IMG/VR virus record: IMGVR_UViG_3300024518_001839
Coordinates: 1 to 45,679 of that record
Source: a virus
Reading direction: 5' to 3' (one strand)
DNA length: 45,679 bases
Numbering within the stretch: the stretch's first letter is position 1; the number at the start of each line of letters is the position of its first letter. The position numbers and the translations under genes were made by a program. This document shows, piece by piece, positions 38,541 through 45,372 of the stretch. Below the pieces are notes generated by a model. It saw nothing but the letters and a program-made list of their open reading frames with translations, was not told the origin of the DNA and made no database searches.

Positions 38541-39986
38541 TCACGCCCCCTCAGCCCTTGTTTTAGCCCTGGCCATCCGCATAGTCTCAACCACCGTGTC
38601 GGACAACGCCTCTGCGCTCTGCTGCCCTGCCATGCTTAGTGGAATCCTATTGCCATCAACCCACGGCTCCGAAGACAGCCCCCCAAATGGTTTTAATCCG
38701 TCTCTTACGCGCAGTTCGTCCGGCGTCTTGATCCCGAACTTGAGATCAATCGCATCACGTTTTAACTGAAACGCTTTATCTTCCAATACCGGGTTATCGA
38801 ATGAGATGATAATATCGTCCGAATACTGCGGAGCCAGTTGAGCGTTCAATGCCTCTGTCTCAAGCGTACAAAATGCCGCCGTAGAGAATAGAGCGAACTG
38901 CACCAATGACGTTTCCAGCCCTGCCCGCGTGCTGCTCTGTCCCGTCCACATAGCCTCTGGTATGCCAAAGTTTCGCAACATCTCACGTTGCAAGCCCTCT
39001 CTGGAATCGCCATAGTCAAGTTCCCTGGGAGTCATGCCCAGCGGCTTCGGCTCCACGTTTTCCATTACCATCCATTTTCCCGCGTTTCTTACCCCAGTAT
39101 ATGCTGCCTTAAATTGCTCGCTCAATTTCTTTTGCTGGTCTTCTGTCGTCCGCCCCGTAGTGCTAAGTATGCCGCCTAGATTGGCATCATTCTTGAATAT
39201 CTTCTGCTCAAACTGCTGTATCGCCTCCGCTAGATTGAAAGCGTCAGCTGCCCCGGCTACGTCGCCTCTGCCGTGGAACTGATACTGCGCTCCCGGAGCG
39301 TACAGTCTAAAGTGAATCACATCTTCGGGCGGGAACACGACCTCTTTCGAGCCGCGTTTATAGACGTACTCTTTGATCATCGTATTTTCATCAGGTCTGA
39401 TCCGCATATACTCAGACGGAGCTATCCAGATAGCAGAAGGAACGCCCAGTTTATTCCTCAACAACACCCAATAAGCATCGCCAGTTAGTGACATATAGGC
39501 GGTCGTGACGAACTTTAACCCGAAATTATCCCATGCGCTATTGACGTTTCTCAAGAGACCAACAAGTGGATGGCCACCCACTATCTCTTCCAGGCTTTCT
39601 GCTTGCGCCAGTGGTGTACCAGGCGTCGCTTTGCTAATCATCTCTTTGATGCGCGACTCTGGAACCTCTCGCACTTTGGTATACTTGAAATTGCTCTTGA
39701 CGCCCGGCTCCTTTGTCTTGTAGACACGCAACGGTGTAGTGGCAAGTGAATTACTGACCAGCTTCACCATGCCGTGTATATTGCGCTTATTCGCCTTGAT
39801 CTGCGCCAGTGGGTTATCAGGATCCAAGACCGTCCCACTGATGCCCGTCATCATGTTAATGAAAGGCAATATACCATCGTGAGAGCCGTCAAAGCGTATA
39901 GCCTTGCTGAACATGCCGCCAAAGAGTGGATCCCAGTATGCTCGCCTCAAATTGTCTATACCGACTGTTAGTATACCTCTGCTCAT
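38541..39986 (-). CDS. Portal protein, HK97 family
   Basis: ATG 39986, five bases after AGAGGA and just past the upstream stop, gives 481 residues. Family features are visible: N-terminal RRAYWDPLFGGMFSK, the stem region with KANKRNIHGMVKLVSNSLATTPLRVYK, then TTAYMSLTGDAYWVLLRNKLGVPSAIWIAPSEYMRI, then VVFPPEDVIHFRLYAPGAQY and the signature AWTGQSSTR-like MWTGQSSTRAGLETSLVQFALFSTAAF, and a C-terminal LKFGIKTPDELRVRDGL. The portal forms the dodecameric channel for DNA packaging and attaches the connector. It lies two genes after terminase. Confidence 0.95.
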   Translation of the reverse strand: MSRGILTVGIDNLRRAYWDPLFGGMFSKAIRFDGSHDGILPFINMMTGISGTVLDPDNPLAQIKANKRNIHGMVKLVSNSLATTPLRVYKTKEPGVKSNFKYTKVREVPESRIKEMISKATPGTPLAQAESLEEIVGGHPLVGLLRNVNSAWDNFGLKFVTTAYMSLTGDAYWVLLRNKLGVPSAIWIAPSEYMRIRPDENTMIKEYVYKRGSKEVVFPPEDVIHFRLYAPGAQYQFHGRGDVAGAADAFNLAEAIQQFEQKIFKNDANLGGILSTTGRTTEDQQKKLSEQFKAAYTGVRNAGKWMVMENVEPKPLGMTPRELDYGDSREGLQREMLRNFGIPEAMWTGQSSTRAGLETSLVQFALFSTAAFCTLETEALNAQLAPQYSDDIIISFDNPVLEDKAFQLKRDAIDLKFGIKTPDELRVRDGLKPFGGLSSEPWVDGNRIPLSMAGQQSAEALSDTVVETMRMARAKTRAEGA

Positions 39987-39987
39987 G

Positions 39988-40236
39988 CTATCCTCTCTCA
40001 AGCCGCCATACACTCAGCTTTTTCCTTTGCACCTTGCACCACCAATACGCCACGCTGGCGGCTGTACGCGTAAGCCGCCACAGTTTGCGATACCATCGTA
40101 CAGGTGCGAGTGTCAAGGTATTCGCGGAGACTTGCTTTATTTTAACTCTTTCGCCGACGCCAGACGCGCCAGTCACAACAAGAATATCGCCCGGCTTAAA
40201 GCCATCAGTGTTGCATGTCGATTTGTTTTCCACCAC
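39988..40236 (-). CDS. 82-residue basic protein between terminase and portal
   Basis: Starts at GTG 40236 (a second GTG follows) behind GAGGGGGAC, seven bases after the terminase stop, and ends two bases before the portal start. The first half has an SH3-like strand pattern (FKPGDILVVTGASGVGERVKIKQVSANTLTLAPV), with the turn GDIL-x-V; the second half is strongly basic with many Trp, Arg and Lys (WYRKLWRLTRTAASVAYWWCKVQRKKL). It might bind DNA or the portal. No family recognised, but placement is tight. Confidence 0.65.
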   Translation of the reverse strand: MVENKSTCNTDGFKPGDILVVTGASGVGERVKIKQVSANTLTLAPVRWYRKLWRLTRTAASVAYWWCKVQRKKLSVWRLERG

Positions 40237-40243
40237 GTCCCCC

Positions 40244-41536
40244 TCACAACAGCCATATCGCTGGCTCGTCTTCTTTGTGGAAACGAGAGAATAACGCGTA
40301 TCTCTCGGCGTCTTGTAAGTGGTCGTTTTCCTTCACCGGGTCTTCCTTCGTATGCCCGTTCTTGTCAACCTTGCGCTGGTAACTCCGCTTCTCTTTCAAG
40401 TGGTTGAGGCTGGTGGTCAGTATCTTCACTCGCGTTCTGTTTACCAGGTCGATACCCGGCACAACCGAATTATTAGCTGGATGGATATTGAAGCCAGCAT
40501 CATATATTTCATCTATCAATTCTGGCTCTGATGGGTCTGCGAATATTTCATCGTTCTTGTCAACCCCCAGCCACTCCATCAAGGCGATCCTATCTGAATT
40601 ATTTAGCTCCGCTTCATAGATTACTTCTTTCTCGTAAACAGCCCCATCCTTCAAGCCTATCATAAGCATAGCTGTTGGGCTGACATATCCGAAATCCAGA
40701 CCATAGAACACCTCGTCAAAGGTGTCTGGCCATTGGTCTTCGCTTATCTCTTCGTAGTTGACGTATATACGCTGCGCCAGCGCTGTCCATAGCCCCTGGT
40801 CATATATACTGTACTTCTCCGGGTCGCTGTCCTTTAGAGCAGCAAGCATGGCGACGTACTGGTCATCCACCCACTTGTTATCCCGCCATGTGGAATGAAT
40901 GGCAGTCGCATACATCTCGATTTCTTTGTCCAACTCCTCAATAGTGATTGTTTTCATCACACGAAAACTATTCCCGTTGCTCCATGATTCTAGCTTAGGG
41001 GCCTTTTCTGAATCAAAGAACTCATCATTGATCCAGCTTGCATCATCCATAGGATTAAAACTCATGATAATCTGGAAATACGATACTATATCCTCACCGC
41101 GCAAACGAAGGTCAAGCTGTCGAAAGTCGTTCAATGTAAATTGTGTCGCCTCCTCCATCCAGACGCCGGTTATTCTCTCGACACTTTTCACTTTCTCCGG
41201 ATCGTCAAGTCCGCCGCATGATATAAACTGATCACCCGGCCAAGTATACGACAGATCTGTTTTGTTGGACTTCACACCTTCCAGTCCCCAGAGGTCTATA
41301 TATATCTTGAATAGACGAAATATCGACGCCTTGACTGCCGGGGAGGTCTTGCGCAGACACAAAAAACCCTCGTGATAACCGTGCAATACTGCTTTCTCGA
41401 TTCTCAAGAGGATCTTCTGAGCTACTTCGTGACTCTTGCCACTACCGCCGCCGCCATACGGAAGCAGATACCGGTCGTGGCATTTTACCAAGTCCCATAA
41501 TTGGTCGTTGCATGTTTCCGGCATATCTATTTCCAC
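40244..41536 (-). CDS. Terminase large subunit
   Basis: 430 residues with all key parts of a phage DNA packaging motor. ATPase: Walker A GGGGSGKS (28-35), Walker B GVWMEEA (124-130) with the glutamate pair E128/E129, and motif III SFNP (159-162). Nuclease: Asp281 in GLDFGY, Asp334 in FADPSEPEL and the final HLQDAERYAL region (Asp405/409), matching the RNase H-like metal-binding acids of the PBSX/Terminase_3 type. It cuts concatemeric DNA and drives it through the portal. The start at 41536 overlaps the stop of the small subunit by one base. Confidence 0.96.
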   Translation of the reverse strand: MEIDMPETCNDQLWDLVKCHDRYLLPYGGGGSGKSHEVAQKILLRIEKAVLHGYHEGFLCLRKTSPAVKASIFRLFKIYIDLWGLEGVKSNKTDLSYTWPGDQFISCGGLDDPEKVKSVERITGVWMEEATQFTLNDFRQLDLRLRGEDIVSYFQIIMSFNPMDDASWINDEFFDSEKAPKLESWSNGNSFRVMKTITIEELDKEIEMYATAIHSTWRDNKWVDDQYVAMLAALKDSDPEKYSIYDQGLWTALAQRIYVNYEEISEDQWPDTFDEVFYGLDFGYVSPTAMLMIGLKDGAVYEKEVIYEAELNNSDRIALMEWLGVDKNDEIFADPSEPELIDEIYDAGFNIHPANNSVVPGIDLVNRTRVKILTTSLNHLKEKRSYQRKVDKNGHTKEDPVKENDHLQDAERYALFSRFHKEDEPAIWLL

Positions 41537-42081
41537 TAAATATCATCCTCGGTTATCTTGTCGCCAAAGTTGAATGAGACACCCGCGCCGCTAAGTTTCG
41601 TATGGCTATCAGGTTGGCCTACCAACAATAGCACCAACTTTGCCAGATCAATCTTTGCTTTAATTAGTCTGACTTCCATATTAGACAAGCGATCCATATC
41701 TTCTATTGACTGAACTACTATAGGATTCTTTGGCTTTGGGTTCTTAGCATTGGGGATTCTCTTGTAGGCAGTCCCAAAAACAGCATCAACGTACGATGTC
41801 TTGATTTCTATATTATTGAATCCTGTTTCGCACATATCCAGAAAGCCGGAGATCAATTCTTGCGCGTCCAACTTCTTTTCTGCTTCCAGTTCCTCGACTG
41901 CTTCTTGTATCGGCTCTCTCGCTCTTTCTACCCAATCAAGGTCTTTTTCCCACCTTTGCGCGGTTCTGACATTTTTGCCAAAGTCTACGACAAACTGCGA
42001 CAAAAACTCCTGAGACATGCCGCCCATTTTCATGTAGAGCTTGAAGGCATCAAGGTGTATGGCTTTCTCAACTTTTGGCAT
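41536..42081 (-). CDS. Terminase small subunit
   Basis: 181 residues, directly before and coupled to the large subunit. The N-terminal 70 residues include a helix-turn-helix-like region (LDAFKLYMKMGGMSQEFLSQFVVDFGKNVRTAQRWEKDLDW) for recognising the packaging site; a long helical part follows (AREPIQEAVEELEAEKKLDAQELISGFLDM), then a linker with NAKNPKPKNPIVV and the C-terminal helix (RLSNMEVRLIKAKIDLAKLVLLL). No single family stands out, but order and architecture fit. GGAGGAGCGGGGA precedes ATG 42081. Confidence 0.8.
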   Translation of the reverse strand: MPKVEKAIHLDAFKLYMKMGGMSQEFLSQFVVDFGKNVRTAQRWEKDLDWVERAREPIQEAVEELEAEKKLDAQELISGFLDMCETGFNNIEIKTSYVDAVFGTAYKRIPNAKNPKPKNPIVVQSIEDMDRLSNMEVRLIKAKIDLAKLVLLLVGQPDSHTKLSGAGVSFNFGDKITEDDI

Positions 42082-42107
42082 TCCCCGCTCCTCCGCAACC
42101 GTTTAGT

Positions 42108-42440
42108 CTACAGTTCTTGATATTTATCTGGGTCAGTATAGAACTCCGCCGCTCTGTCAATAAACGCCTCGGCCATCTCATTAGCCCGCGCGTTTAATTC
42201 CTCAGACAATATGATTGTGTCAGGTTCGCCTTTGATTCTGTTCTTGACCGCTTCCTGGACGTCCGCGCGCAAAATTAGTTCTGCGTGTGTCATCAGACAC
42301 GTCAACTCTTGCTCCATCTCGCGGAATTTTGCCAGATAGTCATCTACGCGTTTGAGTGCTGCGTTTTCTATTATCTTCGGTAAATTCTTAAAGATTTCAG
42401 ATCGCTTCTCTGTTATGATGCTCAGTATCGTCTCATTCAT
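42108..42440 (-). CDS. 110-residue helical protein
   Basis: Overlaps the stop of the 56-residue gene by eight bases. It is almost wholly helical (LSIITEKRSEIFKNLPKIIENAALKRVDDYLAKFREMEQELTCLM..., ending AEAFIDRAAEFYTDPDKYQEL). It lies 26 bases before terminase small, so it may help packaging or regulate it, but no family is recognised. Confidence 0.75.
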   Translation of the reverse strand: MNETILSIITEKRSEIFKNLPKIIENAALKRVDDYLAKFREMEQELTCLMTHAELILRADVQEAVKNRIKGEPDTIILSEELNARANEMAEAFIDRAAEFYTDPDKYQEL

Positions 42441-42603
42441 TTTGCGCTCCTGGAAGAATTACTATACACCTACAATTAACCGTCTTAGGAAGATACATCG
42501 TTTCGCCGTTTTGCCCTGGTATCTCCGTGGTCATCGACAAACTCGCATCACCAACGATTGCTACCTCGCCCAGTATTTCATCAACTGTCATTCCTTCATA
42601 CAT
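42433..42603 (-). CDS. 56-residue protein
   Basis: ATG 42603, six bases after AGGTGG, to TGA 42433, inside the next gene's start. The protein YEGMTVDEILGEVAIVGDASLSMTTEIPGQNGETMYLPKTVNCRCIVILPGAQNE shows two beta segments and a CRC pair near the end. A tight eight-base overlap with the next gene supports translation. No family recognised. Confidence 0.65.
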   Translation of the reverse strand: MYEGMTVDEILGEVAIVGDASLSMTTEIPGQNGETMYLPKTVNCRCIVILPGAQNE

Positions 42604-42897
42604 GTCATACCACCTTCACCGATCTGGTTATCTGCTCCCAGGTTATGCGGTCAGTTCCTAACTACCAAAACCGATCATAGATACTGTTTTTAGTACAGAC
42701 CAAATACGCTTTATAGTACAAAGCATCAAAAAGCTTGTACTGTTTTTAGTACTTGATAATTTCGCACACGAAAAAAGCCTATCCTCAAAGCCGCGCAAAC
42801 AGTACGTTTACAGCGACGCCGAAAATAAGCCCAATTACGATTAAACCCGCCCCGCTTTAGAGCGTCCAATCCTGTGTTGCCGTGGTTCTTTGTGTAC
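42604..42897. promoter_or_regulatory. Regulatory gap with GTACT/AGTAC repeats
   Basis: This gap holds two copies of a near-identical 14-16 bp palindrome: 42682-42697 (TACTGTTTTTAGTACA) and 42737-42752 (GTACTGTTTTTAGTAC), plus a half site TAGTAC (42714-42719) midway. Half-sites GTACT and AGTAC separated by six bases look like binding sites for a dimeric regulator; the spacing between the two full sites is 55 bases, about five helix turns. A weak promoter (TTGATG, 17 bases, TATTTG) could lie between them on the minus strand. A frame in this gap codes a membrane-like stretch but lacks a start codon. Confidence 0.65.
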
Positions 42898-43197
42898 CTA
42901 TATCTCCATCCATGCCATATTGAGTTTATATCTGTTGCTGTTTGCTTCCAATCCGCCATGCTCATACTCAAGGAATCCCTTTGTTGAAAGCTGCCTGATA
43001 CACTTTGCGATAGTCTCAGGCCTATAACCAGTATCATTTCGTATATCTTTATATGGATAAGTGAACCATTCATCTCTGCCATACCGCCTACAAGTCATAT
43101 AGAATAGTAATAGTTTCGCGTGCGTCGTGAGTGCCTTGAATTCGTCTGCCTGTAATGTAGTCTCTGGCAGAAAGGCATAATGCCTGCTCTCTTTCAT
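42898..43197 (-). CDS. Winged-helix-like DNA-binding protein
   Basis: ATG 43197 behind AGGTGGAGAG (99 residues); ATG 43212 is possible but has no site. The pattern ALTTHAKLLLFYMTCRRYGRDEWFTYPYKDIRNDTGYRPETIAKCIRQLSTKGFLEYEHGGLEANSNRYKL is that of a winged helix as in phage replication initiators (helix, FTYPYKDIRNDTGYRPETIAK as helix-turn-helix, then GFLEYEHGG wing), ending in a strand NRYKLNM. It might recognise the GTACT repeats that follow it or autoregulate its structured leader. Whether it serves replication or transcription is open. Confidence 0.75.
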   Translation of the reverse strand: MKESRHYAFLPETTLQADEFKALTTHAKLLLFYMTCRRYGRDEWFTYPYKDIRNDTGYRPETIAKCIRQLSTKGFLEYEHGGLEANSNRYKLNMAWMEI

Positions 43198-43223
43198 CTC
43201 TCCACCTCTCATAGTGGGTGAGT

Positions 43224-43265
43224 GGGGCGACGCTATGAGAGAGGCATCTCTGCCTCCGTCGCCCC
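43224..43265 (-). ncRNA. Leader hairpin before the winged-helix gene
   Basis: GGGGCGAC (43224-43231) pairs with GTCGCCCC (43258-43265), and GAGGCA/TGCCTC (43241-43246, 43251-43256) forms an inner stem around TCTC. The loop side includes CTATGAGAG (43233-43241, plus strand), the exact inverse of 43206-43214 next to the ribosome-binding site. So the RNA can choose between this hairpin and one that hides the site. Listed as a cis-acting RNA element, not as a separate gene. Confidence 0.55.
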
Positions 43266-43334
43266 TTGCTCTACACCTGGCCGCTAAACCTGGTGTATTT
43301 TATGCGCTTCATTTCCTTTGTATTATACTATAAG

Positions 43335-43393
43335 CGAGATCGGAGCCGCCCATGTTGTGCGGCTATGGGAGATGGAAGGCGGCTCTGATCTCG
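43335..43393 (-). ncRNA. Long 5' leader hairpin
   Basis: CGAGATCGGAGCCGCC (43335-43350) pairs along its entire length with 43378-43393, including one G-U pair, around 27 bases. It would be the first structure in the transcript from the promoter at 43418-43446, whose start is near 43411. Too far from any stop codon to be a terminator for a gene, so a role in the leader is more likely. Confidence 0.65.
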
Positions 43394-43417
43394 TACACAA
43401 AACTAAGTTATGATCTT

Positions 43418-43446
43418 ATAATACCACAACTGATAAAAAAAGTCAA
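43418..43446 (-). promoter_or_regulatory. Extended -10 promoter for the winged-helix and packaging genes
   Basis: On the minus strand: -35 TTGACT (43441-43446), 17-bp spacer, -10 TATTAT (43418-43423) preceded by TGG. It follows the strong hairpin at 43466-43508 and starts a leader of about 210 bases before the winged-helix gene. It is probably the main start for the packaging operon. Confidence 0.85.
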
Positions 43447-43465
43447 AGACTTTCTGATACACAGA

Positions 43466-43508
43466 CAGCCCCCGACACGTCTGGACCGTTCCAGATATGC
43501 GGGGGCTG
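43466..43508 (-). terminator. Strong hairpin closing the upstream operon
   Basis: CAGCCCCCG (43466-43474) with CGGGGGCTG (43500-43508), 9 bp, and an inner TCTGGA/TCCAGA stem of 6 bp. The stem can be extended by three more pairs outside with one mismatch. The T run that follows on the minus strand comes about 25 bases later and belongs to the next promoter, so a factor-independent terminator is likely but imperfect. Confidence 0.65.
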
Positions 43509-43523
43509 CCTGCGATTGAATTG

Positions 43524-43560
43524 CTTGACTATGGTACCACGTCGCTGGCGCATAGTCAAG
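43524..43560. promoter_or_regulatory. 10-bp inverted repeat with overlapping promoter-like boxes
   Basis: CTTGACTATG (43524-43533) and CATAGTCAAG (43551-43560) are exact inverse copies separated by 17 bases. On the minus strand the right arm supplies a -35 TTGACT (43554-43559) and, 17 bases on, TACCAT (43531-43536) could be a weak -10. A regulator bound across both arms would cover this promoter. Confidence 0.5.
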
Positions 43561-43562
43561 AA
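43543..43562. repeat. 20-bp direct repeat, copy 1
   Basis: CGCTGGCGCATAGTCAAGAA, identical to 43797-43816. The shorter piece CTGGCGCAT recurs near 44163. Copies lie right after gene ends: between the DnaJ-like and the next transcription unit here, and at the stop of the 108-residue gene in copy 2. Confidence 0.9.
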
Positions 43563-43787
43563 TTAAATCCTCCCGCTGCCGCCACACTTAGGGCATATCA
43601 TGTGCATTAGCATGCCCCTGAGTCGCGTGTATACTATCCCGGAGCCCTCGCAGGGTTTGCACTTTGGCGGTTCAACGGTTAATATGCGTTCAGGTATACC
43701 AGCATTTTTGCACATAAGTCGTTGGTAGCTTTCCACAAACCTTCTATGATTCTCGTTGAATTCTTCGACTGTAACCACTGTTCTCAC
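43563..43787 (-). CDS. DnaJ-like zinc-finger protein
   Basis: 74 residues (start GTG 43787, or GTG 43778 with better spacing from AGGAGGAG). The C-terminal 35 residues have two CxxCxGxG motifs: CKPCEGSG and CPKCGGSG, separated by about 18 residues, the cysteine-rich repeats of DnaJ, here enough for one zinc ion. The N-terminal part is helical (EEFNENHRRFVESYQRLM). Free-standing DnaJ-type fingers are common in phage genomes, with unknown partners; chaperone recruitment or nucleic-acid contact are possible. Confidence 0.82.
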   Translation of the reverse strand: MRTVVTVEEFNENHRRFVESYQRLMCKNAGIPERILTVEPPKCKPCEGSGIVYTRLRGMLMHMICPKCGGSGRI

Positions 43788-43796
43788 CTCCTCCTA

Positions 43797-43816
43797 CGCT
43801 GGCGCATAGTCAAGAA
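43797..43816. repeat. 20-bp direct repeat, copy 2
   Basis: Same 20 bases as 43543-43562. On the minus strand it contains the TGA stop of the 108-residue gene and precedes the ribosome site of the DnaJ-like gene. Confidence 0.9.
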
Positions 43817-44136
43817 GATTTTTCCTCACTATCGAGTTTTCTGCCTTTCTCCACCGCATTGAGGTGTTTTCTGAGCAAAGGATCTTCAAGGTGTTCCTGT
43901 ACCCACGCAACCCGACAATCTGCCTCCGTCCTGCAATCTATCGACAACTGACCAATTCTGAGATGCGTGGCGTACAGTTGTCTTAGCGCAACTTCCGATA
44001 TGCTTACCGACATCCCCAGGCCAGAATAATCCTCCGAGTATTGTATCCCGTGAAGATCCTGGTAGAATTTTCCGCGCCTTCCTGCGTACACATTTACATA
44101 GTCTAGTATCGCTTTTAGTTCTGCATTTTCACTCAT
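43810..44136 (-). CDS. 108-residue protein of unknown function
   Basis: ATG 44136 behind AAAGGAGATATA. The protein has a helical start (AELKAILDYVNVYAGRRGKFYQDLHGIQY) and continues with SISEVALRQLYATHLRIGQLSIDCRTEADCRVAWVQEHLEDPLLRKHLNAV. Three of its features (a Cys pair, RTEADCR, and WVQEHL) give no known match. It lies between methyltransferase and DnaJ-like genes with short spacings. Confidence 0.75.
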   Translation of the reverse strand: MSENAELKAILDYVNVYAGRRGKFYQDLHGIQYSEDYSGLGMSVSISEVALRQLYATHLRIGQLSIDCRTEADCRVAWVQEHLEDPLLRKHLNAVEKGRKLDSEEKSS

Positions 44137-44169
44137 TATATCTCCTTTGTGTGTAACGTCCCTGGCGCA

Positions 44170-44835
44170 TTAGAACAGCTTGAGTTGCGCCTGTTCCTGG
44201 CGTATGCGCTCTCTGGCTATGTCCACGTACTTCTGTTCTAGCTCTATGCCGATGTAGTGGCATTTGGTGCGTATGCAGGCGATAGCTGTGCTTCCTGATC
44301 CCATGAAGGGGTCGCAGACAGTAGAACCCGGACACGAAAAATCCCTCAATATTAACTCCACCAAACCAACAGGCTTTTGAGTTGGGTGTACTATCACATC
44401 TTTGCTTTTTCTGACAAACCCTTGTTGTACATATTCATATTTTTTAGCCACACTCGAAAATGATGTCCAAAGTAACTCTACATCTGCGAAAGGATTGCTA
44501 AAAGAGTACCCCCCGATCTTATCCCATACAATAAAACAATTTGTCGGTGGGAGATAATCAAAATAGTAATTCGCTCCGAATATGATTTGGTTCTTTGATA
44601 TTCTGAACAATTCTCTAAAGGATTCTTCAGACACACGTTGATTATCCCAATCATCAATATAGTTATTGTTCGAAGCGTTCCCGAAGCCATTCGTTCCTTT
44701 ATCTGCTTTTTTCCCATACGGCGGGTCTGTCAACACCAGGTCAACGCACTCATCTGGCATCCCCGCCATTACGTCCAGATTGTCGCCACATATTATCGTA
44801 TCAAGCTCCATGTCGCAATTCAATACTCGTGCCAT
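44170..44835 (-). CDS. DNA methyltransferase (adenine-N6 or cytosine-N4 type)
   Basis: 221 residues. Catalytic motif IV DPPY (37-40) comes before the AdoMet-binding motif I DPFMGSGST (175-183), an order of the beta class; HPTQKP (150-155) and IGIELEQKYVDIARERI (195-211) are also typical. It transfers a methyl group from AdoMet to an adenine or cytosine amino group, and probably protects phage DNA from host restriction or marks it for packaging or transcription. The target sequence cannot be told. No restriction enzyme partner is near. AAGGAGTGAG precedes ATG 44835, overlapping the end of the preceding membrane gene. Confidence 0.95.
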   Translation of the reverse strand: MARVLNCDMELDTIICGDNLDVMAGMPDECVDLVLTDPPYGKKADKGTNGFGNASNNNYIDDWDNQRVSEESFRELFRISKNQIIFGANYYFDYLPPTNCFIVWDKIGGYSFSNPFADVELLWTSFSSVAKKYEYVQQGFVRKSKDVIVHPTQKPVGLVELILRDFSCPGSTVCDPFMGSGSTAIACIRTKCHYIGIELEQKYVDIARERIRQEQAQLKLF

Positions 44836-44836
44836 C

Positions 44837-45112
44837 TCACTCCTTATCGATCAGCCCTTTCACCTTTGTACGCTTGCGCTCCTTATGTTCCTCATAGTTC
44901 GCCCAACACGCAGCGAAGCAAAAGACAGCCGCCCCCAGCAGGGAGACTCCCGCTATAATGTTTTTCCACATTTCGCTCGCCCCCTTTGAGTCTCCTCCTA
45001 CTGGGAGATCATATTTGACACCATACAGGCGGCTACCGCAGGCAATCCCAAGACCATCAGCCCACACCAACACACCGCCAAAAATACCCAGCAAGTGTTC
45101 ATACCACATCAT
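44837..45112 (-). CDS. Small membrane protein with two hydrophobic segments
   Basis: 91 residues, the start overlapping the stop of the 34-residue membrane gene as ATGA. Hydrophobic stretches are near residues 7-26 (LLGIFGGVLVWADGLGIACG) and 51-69 (IIAGVSLLGAAVFCFAACW), followed by a charged tail (NYEEHKERKRTKVKGLIDKE) that would stay in the cytoplasm. Such a topology is seen in holins, but also in superinfection-exclusion proteins. No lysis enzyme is near. Confidence 0.7.
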   Translation of the reverse strand: MMWYEHLLGIFGGVLVWADGLGIACGSRLYGVKYDLPVGGDSKGASEMWKNIIAGVSLLGAAVFCFAACWANYEEHKERKRTKVKGLIDKE

Positions 45113-45213
45113 TGCTTCATCCGCCTCCTCATCGTCACTACTTCATGAATGGCAAGCCATACCGCCGCTCCGGCCGCTACCAAGAGAACCAAATCCGAAA
45201 GAGTCGTCCACAC
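45109..45213 (-). CDS. 34-residue single-span membrane protein
   Basis: GTG 45213, behind the strong site GGAGGTGATCTT, reads WTTLSDLVLLVAAGAAVWLAIHEVVTMRRRMKQ and ends in an ATGA overlap with the 91-residue membrane gene. The segment LVLLVAAGAAVWLAI spans the membrane; the basic tail (RRRMK) stays inside. The strong ribosome site and coupling make it credible. Function unknown; holin-like or phage exclusion roles are possible. Confidence 0.65.
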   Translation of the reverse strand: MWTTLSDLVLLVAAGAAVWLAIHEVVTMRRRMKQ

Positions 45214-45236
45214 AAGATCACCTCCATGACGTCCTT

Positions 45237-45350
45237 TTATTTAATGACGGTTGCGGCTGACCAGATGGCCAGTATCACAACCGTCCATGTTGCACAGTAT
45301 AGGATCATTGGAGCGTTCCTTGTGTGCAAGGCTTTCGGAGTAAGCCCCAC
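45237..45350 (-). CDS. 37-residue single-span membrane protein
   Basis: GTG 45350 behind AGGGGAG, ending at TAA 45237, reads GLTPKALHTRNAPMILYCATWTVVILAIWSAATVIK. The hydrophobic segment (MILYCATWTVVILAIWSAATV) follows a basic start. It stands between the partial gene and the 34-residue membrane gene. A frame of this size could arise by chance, but start signals and the hydrophobic pattern in a cluster of membrane genes favour coding. Confidence 0.55.
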   Translation of the reverse strand: MGLTPKALHTRNAPMILYCATWTVVILAIWSAATVIK

Positions 45351-45372
45351 AAGTCTCTGGCTCCCCTGGTGG

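Noticed and set aside
42800-42870. Short membrane-like stretch (GAGLIVIGLIFGVAVNVLF) on the minus strand
   Set aside because: The frame has a stop shortly upstream and no ATG, GTG or TTG start before the hydrophobic stretch.
42726-43082. Minus-strand open frame of 118 codons overlapping the winged-helix gene
   Set aside because: It shares bases with the winged-helix gene in another frame, has no good ribosome site, and its translation lacks pattern. The GTACT repeats also fall within it.
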